From NCBI GenBank assembly GCA_015067025.1, contig SVNC01000005.1, positions 108,649-172,648 of the forward strand: DNA of 64,000 bases, in the 5' to 3' direction. The stretch is from Oscillospiraceae bacterium (lineage in GTDB: Bacteria; Bacillota; Clostridia; Oscillospirales; Ruminococcaceae). Each line of letters begins with the position of its first letter. Positions within the stretch are counted from its first letter, which is position 1. A model generated the notes under the pieces. That model was not told the DNA's origin, made no database searches, and worked only from the letters and a program-made list of their open reading frames with translations. The position numbers and the translations under genes were made by a program. This document shows, one piece after another, positions 35,624-44,215 of the stretch.

Positions 35624-35796
35624 AATCGTATCATTCCTTTCTGTTTATTGCAGATTTGTGAAGAAAATTCTTCTTATGTTTCATTATAGCAGAATTTCAT
35701 TTTATAATCAAGTAAATTCCTATTGATTTGTATAAAATTACCGATACAAAGCAGAAAAAATATAACGCAGGATCAAACCTGCGTTATAAGAATAAG

Positions 35797-38571
35797 TTAT
35801 AAAACAATTTTCAGATAAAGCTTTTTGAGTTTTCCTGCGGAATTCATTACAAGATTGTAAAGCATTTTAGTGTAGACATAGACACATTTTCTTTCATCCT
35901 CGTTTATTCCGTTTGCAGAAAATTCTGCTTTTTCTATTATTCTCATTATTTCCTGAAGATTATTTCTCTTATCGGAAATATTCATTAGTCCGTCAACTCT
36001 TACAGCAAACTCTGTAGGTAACTCGCTGAGGTGAGGTGTGATATCAGTAGTTGCGAACAGCTTCATAATAAACTGATGCATTTCCTTTGCTGCTTTAGTG
36101 CTGTCGTCAGTTTTAAAGCGTTTCCATCTGCTTTCGATCTTATTTTTTACCGATATAATAAAACCGTATATTGCCGCAGCAACTGCAATAACAGAAAGAG
36201 ATATCAGTATAATAGTCAGGAAAAGACTGTTATTGGCATTTCCGGGGTTTTGACCGGAACTGTTTCCGCTGTTATCTGAATTGTCATCTGCAGATGATTG
36301 CGGAGGTGTTGTTGTCTGCGGAGGAGTGGTTGTTACAGGGCTTGCAGGCGGTGTGGTCAGAGGCTCAGGAGACGTTGTGGAGGGCGGAGTCATAACTGAA
36401 TGCGGTGGACCGTCTCCTGTGGGGGCAGAACCATCACTCTGACCTGTGGGGTCAAACGTCATCCATCCGCACTCGGGAATGTATACTTCAACCCATGCGT
36501 GAAGATCCTTTTCCATTATCGTTTTTTCGTAAAATCCGCTTTTTTCATTAAGTGTAAGCTCGCCTGTAGAAAATCCCGATACATATCTTGCAGGGATACC
36601 GTGTTCTCTGAGTGCCAGCACCATCGCTGATGCGTATAAAGCACAGTGACCTTCTTTTGTTTCAAAAAGGAATTTTCCTAAGACTGTGTTTTCGCCGTCC
36701 GATGAATTATTTGCAGTCAGCGAATATGTGTAATTGTGCTTTAAATATTCACATAAAGCAAAGGCGTAAAGATAATCGGAATCAATGAATGAGGGTGATA
36801 TGTCATAGGCAGCATTAAATTGGTCTAACAGCTTTTTCATATTTTCTTTTTCACTGTCAGGAACAGAGGTGTAATTGTCCTTGATATATCTGTCGTATTC
36901 CTGCTTATCTGTGTAATAAGAAGCTGCTTGCTTATTTGTAAAGCCTATACTGTAAAGGGGAGTAAGCGAGGTCGTATCACTGTAGGTTTTGCTTGTTGTC
37001 GATGCAAACCACAGAGAGTAGTATGGAGAAATAACGTCTGTTTCGAAGTTTTTCATCCAGTTTTTCTTATCGGATATTCTGATAATACTATCTGCGTATA
37101 CAGAGAAGTTTCCGTTGCTTACGTAGGATGTGTTGCCGGGAATATACGGTTTAAAGACAACGTCTGTATTCTGAATGTATTCAATGTCGAGGTGACTGTA
37201 ATTTGATATTTTGCGAAGGATATCGTATATTGACTGATTTTCCGTTGCATTACTATAATAATTTTCTAAGTATCTTGATGCAAAATTGCCGTCGGTAGCT
37301 GAAAAGGATACAAATTCTCCTATATCGTCCGCTCCTATATGAGGGGAGATGATATTAGCTATATAAACCTGGAATAAAAGATCGGGGTTGAAATCTTCAC
37401 TTATATTATAGCCATCAAAGGACATACCGCCGTTTTTTTCTTTTTTCATAACGCTGATCCAGCTGTTTCCTGTAAAGTCAACGCCTACGTCGCCGATAAG
37501 ATAAAAACGGTTTGGGCTGTCAGAGCTTATTTTAAGTACGGGATTTTCTGACATAGACGGCGGAGCTTTAAGCTCAATGTCATTGCTCATAAAGAAATTA
37601 TCAGAGGAAAAATAATTATTGAAAGGTGAACTTTGTTCTCCTGAGAATAAAGAACCAAAAAAACTGCCCATATCTGTAAAAAAGTCTGTAACGCTTCTTA
37701 CGGTATCCTCAACGTCAAAGGATGACATACCGGGAAACCAGCTTTGCGTCATAAAGAATGTGCTTAAAGCGATAAGACCTGCAAGTATACCGCAAAGACA
37801 GTTCTTTCCGTGCTTTGAAAGCTCTGTCATTGCAGTTTCTATTGCAGATTTTTTTTGCTTTGTTTTTCTGGCTTTTTTAATTTTTTTGTTTTTTTCAAGA
37901 AGTCTTTGTTCCTCTATAAGATTTGCTGAGGATATAGCGTAAAGGCCAAAAAACGATGGAATGATAAGGAAGAGGTAGGGGGTGTAATCTGCCTTTTCCG
38001 CAATGAAAGCAGGTACGTAAAGTATCAGCCACATTGCAACTATTGCGATACCTCTGAATTTTTTGTAGGTGAATAGTACTGATAAAAGACAGATTATGCC
38101 TGATATCAGCATCATTGAAATATTCATACCCGACAGGTAATCCTGAGTCTTTGTAAGGAATGCAAAGGAATCCTGGGGTACAAACTGCATGGTAGCCAGT
38201 ATTCTGCTGTCAATGGCTATCAGTATATGGTCCTTGAAAAGTAGTATTGCCTCATTAATAGCTTCGTGCAAAAAGTAATAACATATCAGACAGAATATAA
38301 GTATACCGGGTATCAGGTATCTTTTTTTCACTACTACAAACACAGGGAAGAAAGCCGTCACGTAAAGCAGTACTTGTTGTACCAGAGTAGACAACTCGTA
38401 TGGTATGTTGTAAAAGACCGTAAAGCACATTATAGTGCCTGCACTTATCATATAGGTAAATAATAGCTTTACGATAAGTGCAAGAATAAGATTTGAATTT
38501 TTCTTGTTCTGGGTTCCTATAAGTACGATCGGCCGTTTTACTTCATTTTTAATCTTTTCTTTTGATTTCAA
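35797..38571 (-). CDS. Transglutaminase-like membrane protein (module 1)
   Basis: A 924-residue protein. About seven membrane helices occupy residues 25-215, with an eighth near 260-278. The outer domain ends in a transglutaminase fold with the triad Cys in EGHCALYAS, His in LHAWVEVY and Asp in FDPTG. A Pro/Thr-rich linker of about 40 residues and a further helix (TIILISLSVIAVAAAIYGFI) lead to a cytosolic tail. Family members cross-link or cleave proteins at the cell surface. It follows MoxR-DUF58 module 1 within 17 nt. Confidence 0.9.
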   Translation of the reverse strand: MKSKEKIKNEVKRPIVLIGTQNKKNSNLILALIVKLLFTYMISAGTIMCFTVFYNIPYELSTLVQQVLLYVTAFFPVFVVVKKRYLIPGILIFCLICYYFLHEAINEAILLFKDHILIAIDSRILATMQFVPQDSFAFLTKTQDYLSGMNISMMLISGIICLLSVLFTYKKFRGIAIVAMWLILYVPAFIAEKADYTPYLFLIIPSFFGLYAISSANLIEEQRLLEKNKKIKKARKTKQKKSAIETAMTELSKHGKNCLCGILAGLIALSTFFMTQSWFPGMSSFDVEDTVRSVTDFFTDMGSFFGSLFSGEQSSPFNNYFSSDNFFMSNDIELKAPPSMSENPVLKISSDSPNRFYLIGDVGVDFTGNSWISVMKKEKNGGMSFDGYNISEDFNPDLLFQVYIANIISPHIGADDIGEFVSFSATDGNFASRYLENYYSNATENQSIYDILRKISNYSHLDIEYIQNTDVVFKPYIPGNTSYVSNGNFSVYADSIIRISDKKNWMKNFETDVISPYYSLWFASTTSKTYSDTTSLTPLYSIGFTNKQAASYYTDKQEYDRYIKDNYTSVPDSEKENMKKLLDQFNAAYDISPSFIDSDYLYAFALCEYLKHNYTYSLTANNSSDGENTVLGKFLFETKEGHCALYASAMVLALREHGIPARYVSGFSTGELTLNEKSGFYEKTIMEKDLHAWVEVYIPECGWMTFDPTGQSDGSAPTGDGPPHSVMTPPSTTSPEPLTTPPASPVTTTPPQTTTPPQSSADDNSDNSGNSSGQNPGNANNSLFLTIILISLSVIAVAAAIYGFIISVKNKIESRWKRFKTDDSTKAAKEMHQFIMKLFATTDITPHLSELPTEFAVRVDGLMNISDKRNNLQEIMRIIEKAEFSANGINEDERKCVYVYTKMLYNLVMNSAGKLKKLYLKIVL

Positions 38572-38587
38572 AATGTATCTCCGTAAA

Positions 38588-39814
38588 TCAGCGTTTTTTG
38601 TTTAATTCTATAGCGTAGTTAAGAGAAGCTGTAACATTATTTCTGTCTATCTTCCACAGCTCTGTGGATGAAGCTGTGGCTACAGCCTCTGCAAGCTTTT
38701 TCTGTTCATCTGAAAAATCATCAGAATCTATAAGCAATATTCTAAGCTTTTTGTTTTTAAAAAGATCTATGCTGTTTAAATTGGTTACGAAATCTTTTCT
38801 GAGCTGAGAAGTGATAAAATAAACAACTCCTGCATCAGAAGGGATGTCACCATGACTTTTGGCAATAACTTCAGGAAGAAGTGTTTCTTTTTGTCTTGGC
38901 AAAACGCTCATAGTGTTATAGAATAAAGAAAAGTCCTCGTTGTTTTTGACAATTCTTTGCTCGCACTGTCTGCTGACGGGCGAATACCACAGGTTGATAC
39001 AGTTTTGCCTTTCGTTTATCAGCATCATATTAAGTGCTATGATAGTCTCGATGATGCAGTCTGAGTTTTCGGCGTTTTCTTCGTCAAAGGGAGCGTATTC
39101 ATTTAGGTCTGCAATCATTATAGACGTGCCGCCGATGCTTCTTTCAAACTGTTTTACCATAAGCTTGTCCTGCTTAGCGGACATCTTCCAGTGAATATGC
39201 TTTACAGAATCTCCCGGAACATATTCTCTTATGTTTGTGAAGCTGTTCTTGTCAAAAGAAAAGCTGCTTGTTGATTCGGTTTCATTATCACTTGTGGAAA
39301 TATCACGGATTGGATTGATTATATGCTTTCTCGGAAGAATTACTATCTTTTCAAAATTTTCAAATTTCTTTGTAAACCTGAACAGCTTTAAAAAATCATA
39401 TATCTCTATCTTTTCAATGCCGCAATCATATACGCCTCTAAGCCTTATAGGGGTGTTGAAGTTTATGTTTACGGTAGAGAAAGGAGGTATTGTCATAAGT
39501 ATATTCTGATATTCAAACAGCCCCTTGCTTTTTAAGGGGAAGTGACCGATTATACCGGCAGGTGCAATCGGGAGTATTGATCTGTTTGTGAGCTTTATCG
39601 TTACTGCAAAGTTTTCGTGCTTTTCCGCGTAAAGAACACGATATTCCGTCTTAGCCTTTAACAGTCTCGAGGTTATAAAGGTAAGCAATACCGATATTAA
39701 AGGCAGGATAACCGCAAATAAAAACAGTACGGAGGTTATCTTGCTTTTATAAGCAAAAAGCATTACTCCGCAGACGATAAGGAATATCAGATAAAATATT
39801 CTTTGTTTGCTCAT
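38588..39814 (-). CDS. DUF58 domain protein (module 1)
   Basis: A 408-residue paralogue of the 32586 gene. Two adjacent N-terminal membrane helices (about 5-50) lead to a beta-rich region and the DUF58 core with YVPGDSVKHIHWKMSAKQDK near 210-230. It is 16 nt from the MoxR gene upstream and 17 nt from the transglutaminase downstream. Confidence 0.88.
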   Translation of the reverse strand: MSKQRIFYLIFLIVCGVMLFAYKSKITSVLFLFAVILPLISVLLTFITSRLLKAKTEYRVLYAEKHENFAVTIKLTNRSILPIAPAGIIGHFPLKSKGLFEYQNILMTIPPFSTVNINFNTPIRLRGVYDCGIEKIEIYDFLKLFRFTKKFENFEKIVILPRKHIINPIRDISTSDNETESTSSFSFDKNSFTNIREYVPGDSVKHIHWKMSAKQDKLMVKQFERSIGGTSIMIADLNEYAPFDEENAENSDCIIETIIALNMMLINERQNCINLWYSPVSRQCEQRIVKNNEDFSLFYNTMSVLPRQKETLLPEVIAKSHGDIPSDAGVVYFITSQLRKDFVTNLNSIDLFKNKKLRILLIDSDDFSDEQKKLAEAVATASSTELWKIDRNNVTASLNYAIELNKKR

Positions 39815-39829
39815 AAAATGAATATTCCT

Positions 39830-40798
39830 TTATTCTGCATTTCCTGAAAATGGAGGCTTTGTTGCTTTCATTATCTCTGCAATAATATTTTCTACGGTTA
39901 TATGCTTTACGCGTGCTTCCTGAGTGAGATGTATCCTGTGGGGAAGCACGTATGTAGCCATCTGTGCAATATCTTCGGGAGTTATATAATCTCTTCCGTC
40001 CATAAAGGCACAGCTCTGAGCCGCTCTCATAAGTGCAAGGGACGCTCTGGGGCTTGCTCCGAGCGAAATAAACGGATGGTTTCTTGTTGCGGAAACTATC
40101 TCCACAATGTACTTGTAGATTGCGGGCTCAATGTGTATTTCTTTAACGGTCTCGACGCAGGCTATGATATCATCTGCACTGCAAATAGGTGTAACGCTGT
40201 CAAGCGGGTCAGACGTCTTCCTGCTATATAGGATCATCATTTCATCATTAAGGTCCGGGTATCCTATTGTGAGCTTAAGTAAGAATCTGTCAAGTTGGGC
40301 TTCGGGCAGAGGGAATGTACCCACATAACCGAATTCGTTTTCTGTTGCGATTACCATAAAGGGTGTAGGCAGACTATGTGTAACGCCATCAACCGTAACC
40401 TTCTTTTCTTCCATTGCTTCAAGTAAAGCAGACTGGGTTTTGGGAGAGGTTCGGTTTATTTCATCTGCGATAAATACATTCGTCATAATGAGACCTTGAC
40501 GATATTCAAACTTTTCGCTCGCTTTGTTGTACATCGTAAAGCCGGTTATATCAGAAGACATAACGTCAGGGGTAAACTGAACACGCTTGCAGGAAAGAGA
40601 GGTAGCCTTGGATAAAGCCATGGCAAGTGTTGTCTTACCTGTACCGGGAACGTCCTCGATAAGAACGTGACCTCCTGATATAAGTGCTGTTATAAGCATT
40701 TTAACGGCAGTTTCTTTGCCGACGATAACCTTCTGAATCTGATTTGATAGCTCGTTCATAAGCTGTGATAATTCTTTTAAGTTGTTAAGTGTGCTCAT
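39830..40798 (-). CDS. MoxR-type AAA+ ATPase (module 1)
   Basis: A 322-residue paralogue of the 33729 gene, with Walker A EDVPGTGKTT, Walker B FIADEINRTSPKTQ and sensor VIATENEFG. It is the first gene of the minus-strand run that ends at 31255. Duplicated ATPase and DUF58 pairs here suggest specialised client proteins. Confidence 0.93.
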   Translation of the reverse strand: MSTLNNLKELSQLMNELSNQIQKVIVGKETAVKMLITALISGGHVLIEDVPGTGKTTLAMALSKATSLSCKRVQFTPDVMSSDITGFTMYNKASEKFEYRQGLIMTNVFIADEINRTSPKTQSALLEAMEEKKVTVDGVTHSLPTPFMVIATENEFGYVGTFPLPEAQLDRFLLKLTIGYPDLNDEMMILYSRKTSDPLDSVTPICSADDIIACVETVKEIHIEPAIYKYIVEIVSATRNHPFISLGASPRASLALMRAAQSCAFMDGRDYITPEDIAQMATYVLPHRIHLTQEARVKHITVENIIAEIMKATKPPFSGNAE

Positions 40799-41004
40799 AA
40801 TTAATCCTTTGCTTTTATTTTGATATCTGTATTTATAAATTATATCAGATAAATATAATTAAATCAACCTTTTTTGAAAATTGTAACCAATTTGTAATAA
40901 ATTGCTATCAGTGTTTATGTGATATTTTTTTGATCGAAACAGCGTGCCTATTGCATCCTTTTAAATTTTGTGATAAGATAATAAAAAACGAAAAAGGTGA
41001 TTTT

Positions 41005-41505
41005 ATGCTGAAAAATATTTTATCTCCTTCATCCTGTGCAAAGTGCAGAGTATGCTGTGTTTTTGACAGGGAGGATATCTGGGAGATCCCTCTGGTGTCT
41101 GATGAGCTTTTAGCTTATATAAAAGAGAATATAGACCCTGATATAAAAAGTGAAAAGCAGGGAAGCGAAAACAGAATGATTATGACCTTCAAGGATGGAG
41201 AAGAGTTAGCGTACTGTCCTATGCTTACTGAAACAGGATGTATCCTTAAGGATAATAAACCCTTCGACTGCAGAGTCTGGCCTTTCAGAGTAAACCGTAT
41301 TTCTGATACTCTTTGCGGTATTACCGTATCTCCTGTCTGTGAAAGCGTTTCTTCTTTGCCGCTTGATAAACTCAGCAAATTTTTACTTGATAACAGCAAC
41401 GGGACAAGTCTTTCGGACACGATGTTCGCTTACGCAAAAACACATCCCGATAATATAAAACCGTATATTGAAGGTTATCCTATTCTTGCCGTTTCGGAAA
41501 TGTAA
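41005..41505 (+). CDS. YkgJ-type cysteine cluster protein
   Basis: 166 residues from the ATG behind AAAGGTG. Conserved cysteines are C-AK-C-RV-CC (about 11-18), one in LAYCPML, one in ETGC, and FDCRVWPFRV. This matches the CxxCC / zinc- or iron-chelating YkgJ family. The proteins bind a metal cluster, but the role is unclear. It is a single cytosolic gene, transcribed away from the MoxR modules. Confidence 0.88.
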   Translation: MLKNILSPSSCAKCRVCCVFDREDIWEIPLVSDELLAYIKENIDPDIKSEKQGSENRMIMTFKDGEELAYCPMLTETGCILKDNKPFDCRVWPFRVNRISDTLCGITVSPVCESVSSLPLDKLSKFLLDNSNGTSLSDTMFAYAKTHPDNIKPYIEGYPILAVSEM

Positions 41506-41579
41506 ACGGTATCCCATATATATAAGACTGTTATTTTCAAAAAAATGTTTCGTAAAAATTAAGATTTTTAATAAATATA

Positions 41580-41612
41580 GACCTCGATCGACAGGAAAAT
41601 GGATTGAGGTCT
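41580..41612 (+). terminator. Weak hairpin after the YkgJ gene
   Basis: GACCTC / GAGGTC arms flank a 20-nt loop. It lies 75 nt after the stop, so its function as a terminator is uncertain. Confidence 0.35.
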
Positions 41613-41639
41613 TACAGTTTATATGTTTATATAAATAAA

Positions 41640-41666
41640 AAACGCCGTGAATATTTCCACGACGAA
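41640..41666 (-). terminator. Terminator of the Val-Asp-Phe-Gly tRNA operon
   Basis: On the minus strand, a CGTCGTG / CACGGCG stem followed by TTTTTTATTT, 6 nt after tRNA-Gly. Confidence 0.75.
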
Positions 41667-41671
41667 TTAAA

Positions 41672-41747
41672 TGGAGCGGATTACGAGGCTCGAACTCGCT
41701 ACCTCCACCTTGGCAAGGTGGCGCTCTACCAGATGAGCTAAATCCGC
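41672..41747 (-). tRNA. tRNA-Gly (GCC)
   Basis: A 76-nt cloverleaf with encoded CCA. The anticodon loop is TTGCCAA and the T-arm has GAGTTCGAGCC. Last gene of the operon. Confidence 0.95.
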
Positions 41748-41755
41748 ATTTTATT

Positions 41756-41831
<76 letters not shown>

Positions 41832-41839
41832 AGAAAATC

Positions 41840-41916
41840 TGGCGACCTGGATGGGACTCGAACCCACGACCTCCGCCGTGACAGGGCGGCGTTCTAACCA
41901 ACTGAACTACCAGGCC
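41840..41916 (-). tRNA. tRNA-Asp (GTC)
   Basis: A 77-nt cloverleaf with encoded CCA. The anticodon loop is CTGTCAC and the T-arm has GGGTTCGAGTCC. Confidence 0.95.
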
Positions 41917-41920
41917 ATAA

Positions 41921-41996
41921 TGGTGGAAACTATAGGGCTCGAACCTATGACCCTCTGCTTGTAAGGCAGATGCTCTCCCAGCTGAGCTAAGCTTCC
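41921..41996 (-). tRNA. tRNA-Val (TAC)
   Basis: A 76-nt cloverleaf with encoded CCA. The anticodon loop is CTTACAA and the acceptor starts GGAAGCT. First gene of the operon. Confidence 0.95.
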
Positions 41997-42041
41997 ACAT
42001 TGCGTCTTTTGGGATTTTCTTGTCCCGCCTGACAGTTATAT

Positions 42042-42070
42042 ATTATACACGAATGAAAAAGTTTTGTCAA
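42042..42070 (-). promoter_or_regulatory. Strong promoter for the Val-Asp-Phe-Gly tRNA operon
   Basis: Minus strand consensus TTGACA (42070-42065), 17-nt spacer, TATAAT (42047-42042). Upstream AAAAAAAGTG matches the promoter of the tRNA operon at 22 kb. Confidence 0.85.
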
Positions 42071-42258
42071 CACTTTTTTTGCAATTTTTATAGTTTTGTG
42101 CAAAAGTTCTAACTTGATTTGAGATAATACTGGCTAAGGTGTTAAAATCCCACAATAAAAGTGTTGAATAAATTTAAAACCTCAGACCAAAATATAAAAA
42201 GGATGATTATATTTCATCCGAAAAATTTTCGGAATTACAATTCGGGAAAGGAACAATT

Positions 42259-42486
42259 ATGGATAGAATTGCCCTGTTTATTCTTCTTATCGGCGGCGTA
42301 AACTGGGGTCTTGTAGGACTTTTCCAGTTTGACCTTGTCGCCTGGGCCTTCGGTGGCAGTGCAAGTGTTATAAGCAGAATAATCTATATTCTTGTAGCAC
42401 TTTCTGCAGTATGGTGTATTTCTCTGTTCTTCAAACGTAATGAGCTTTTGGAAACAGATAAAGACACACATCATGTAAATAACTAA
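42259..42486 (+). CDS. DUF378 family membrane protein (YuzA-like)
   Basis: A 75-residue protein with two membrane helices (about 3-28 and 36-58). The family signature GGVNWGLVGLFQFDLVAWAF begins at residue 12. A hydrophilic His/Asn tail follows. The function of DUF378 is unknown. The ribosome site GGAAAGGA precedes the ATG. A terminator follows. Confidence 0.85.
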   Translation: MDRIALFILLIGGVNWGLVGLFQFDLVAWAFGGSASVISRIIYILVALSAVWCISLFFKRNELLETDKDTHHVNN

Positions 42487-42499
42487 GTATCGGCCTATA

Positions 42500-42545
42500 C
42501 CGTCTGCCGTGTCGTAGCTTATATACGATACGGCAGATTTGCTTT
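42500..42545 (+). terminator. Terminator after DUF378
   Basis: CTGCCGTGTCGTA / TACGATACGGCAG stem (about 42507-42519 and 42525-42537) followed by a T-rich run. Confidence 0.75.
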
Positions 42546-42558
42546 TTAAAAATTGTCT

Positions 42559-42587
42559 GCATATTCTGTCCGTTGTCCTCATATATT
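42559..42587 (+). promoter_or_regulatory. Sigma-E-like sporulation promoter for sipL-spoIVA
   Basis: GCATATT (42559-42565), 14-nt spacer, CATATATT (42580-42587). It resembles the mother-cell sigma-E consensus (ATATT and CATACAAT, spaced 13-15) and lies 54 nt before sipL. Sigma-E control of both genes is established in related spore formers. Confidence 0.55.
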
Positions 42588-42641
42588 GGGATAAGCAAAA
42601 CAACCTGAGGAAAAACAGGAAAACGCTAAAAGGAGGATTAT

Positions 42642-44186
42642 ATGGATTTTTCTATAACAAGACAGCCTGTATCTGTAAGCGAAGTCGTTTACGACGGGCA
42701 GGCAGAGCAGGGGGTAGAGTTTGATTATATTCTGCCTGATTATTATCCTGATATTTTCAATATTGTAAAATGCACCCTTAAACCCAAGATCTCATCGTAT
42801 AACGTATCAGGTGATAAACTGATATGTGATGGTGTGGTGTGCATTTCGGTTTTGTATCTTTCGGAAAATAACAGTAATCTTAACTGTGTCGAGCATAGGT
42901 ACACCTATTCAAAAACGGTTGATCTGCCTAAAATTTGTGAGGATGCTGTGGTAAGTATCGTTACAAAAACTGACTATTGTACCTGCCGTGCAGTATCGGG
43001 CAGAAGGATAGACGTGAGAGGTGCGGTAAGCTTTAAGATAAAGGTCGTTTCCGGAAAAACTACAGAAATAATTACCGATGCCGAAGGCTGTGGAGTACAG
43101 CTTAAAACGACACCCGTTCTTTATTGCGGTAACAGAGTTTCAGTCCAGAAGCAGTATGTGGCAAGAGAAGAGATCGAAGCCGAAGAGATCAAGGGTAATG
43201 TAAAGAATATTATCAGCACTGACGCAGTATGTGTTGTGAACGAGTGCAAGGTAGTTTCTGATAAGGTAGTGCTTAAGGGTGAAGCAAGATTAAAGGCGGT
43301 ATATACTTATGAAGCCGGTGAAGCTGTTGATTTCGGTATAATTGAAGCGGATATTCCTTTAAGTCAGATTGTAGATGCCGAGGGTATCAGTGAAAGACAT
43401 ATCTGTTACGCTCAGTTCAAAGCATTGTCCTGTGATCTGACCATAAAGCAGAATGATGAGAACGGCATAGCAGTATTCGGTTGTGAGTTGACCGTGGAAT
43501 CTTCTGTAAATGCAAGCGCAGAGGAAACTATCTATCCTGTAACGGATATGTATTCGATTGATTATGAAAGTAATTTTACTACAATGCAGCTTAAAACTGA
43601 AACCAATCCTCGTTATATTTCTCAGCAACTGACACTCAGAGAGAGTATCTCCTGTACCGACGCACCGCCCCTGAGCGTTGTCGATTGCAGTTGTGAACTC
43701 AGCAATATCGTATGTAAAGGACGCTCAGCCGATGAATTGCTTATCTGTGGTCAGGCATCTTATACCTGCATTGTGAAAAAGGAAAACGGTCTTCCTTCCT
43801 TCGTGGAGAAAACAAGTCCCTTTGAGCTTGTTGTTCCGGTTAGTTCGCTTAATGAAGACAGCAGTATTGAGCCTTATCTTCAGGTGGTATCGATCAGCTA
43901 CAGCATAGATAACGATGGCAGGATAGATATCAGAACGACGATATCTGTTCAGGGTTGCCTATATCAGAATATGACTGTAGATATCATAAAGGATATGGTG
44001 ATTGATGAATCCGTGCTTAAGGAAAAGCAGAATGATTATCTGTTGAAGCTGTACTTCGCTGAAAAGGGCGAACCTGTATGGGATATTGCAAAGCACTATA
44101 ATACGTCAGCGTCGGCGATCCTTCATGAAAATGAAATGGAAGAGGGCGATAAGGCGGATGGAATGCTGCTTATCCCGATTGTCTAA
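42642..44186 (+). CDS. sipL: SPOCS (DUF3794) and LysM protein, SipL-like
   Basis: A 514-residue protein. Repeated SPOCS/DUF3794 units of about 80-100 residues are visible, with the pattern G-V-E-F-D-Y-I-L-P-D-Y-Y-P-D at about 26-39, then further units beginning near 160 and 320. The C-terminal LysM motif (KGEPVWDIAKHYNTSASAIL) is at about 475-494. SipL of Clostridioides difficile has the same order and binds SpoIVA through its LysM domain to build the spore coat. The spoIVA gene is 30 nt downstream, which supports the assignment. Confidence 0.88.
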   Translation: MDFSITRQPVSVSEVVYDGQAEQGVEFDYILPDYYPDIFNIVKCTLKPKISSYNVSGDKLICDGVVCISVLYLSENNSNLNCVEHRYTYSKTVDLPKICEDAVVSIVTKTDYCTCRAVSGRRIDVRGAVSFKIKVVSGKTTEIITDAEGCGVQLKTTPVLYCGNRVSVQKQYVAREEIEAEEIKGNVKNIISTDAVCVVNECKVVSDKVVLKGEARLKAVYTYEAGEAVDFGIIEADIPLSQIVDAEGISERHICYAQFKALSCDLTIKQNDENGIAVFGCELTVESSVNASAEETIYPVTDMYSIDYESNFTTMQLKTETNPRYISQQLTLRESISCTDAPPLSVVDCSCELSNIVCKGRSADELLICGQASYTCIVKKENGLPSFVEKTSPFELVVPVSSLNEDSSIEPYLQVVSISYSIDNDGRIDIRTTISVQGCLYQNMTVDIIKDMVIDESVLKEKQNDYLLKLYFAEKGEPVWDIAKHYNTSASAILHENEMEEGDKADGMLLIPIV

Positions 44187-44215
44187 TTAAAGCTATAAGG
44201 AGATGGATAGAATAT

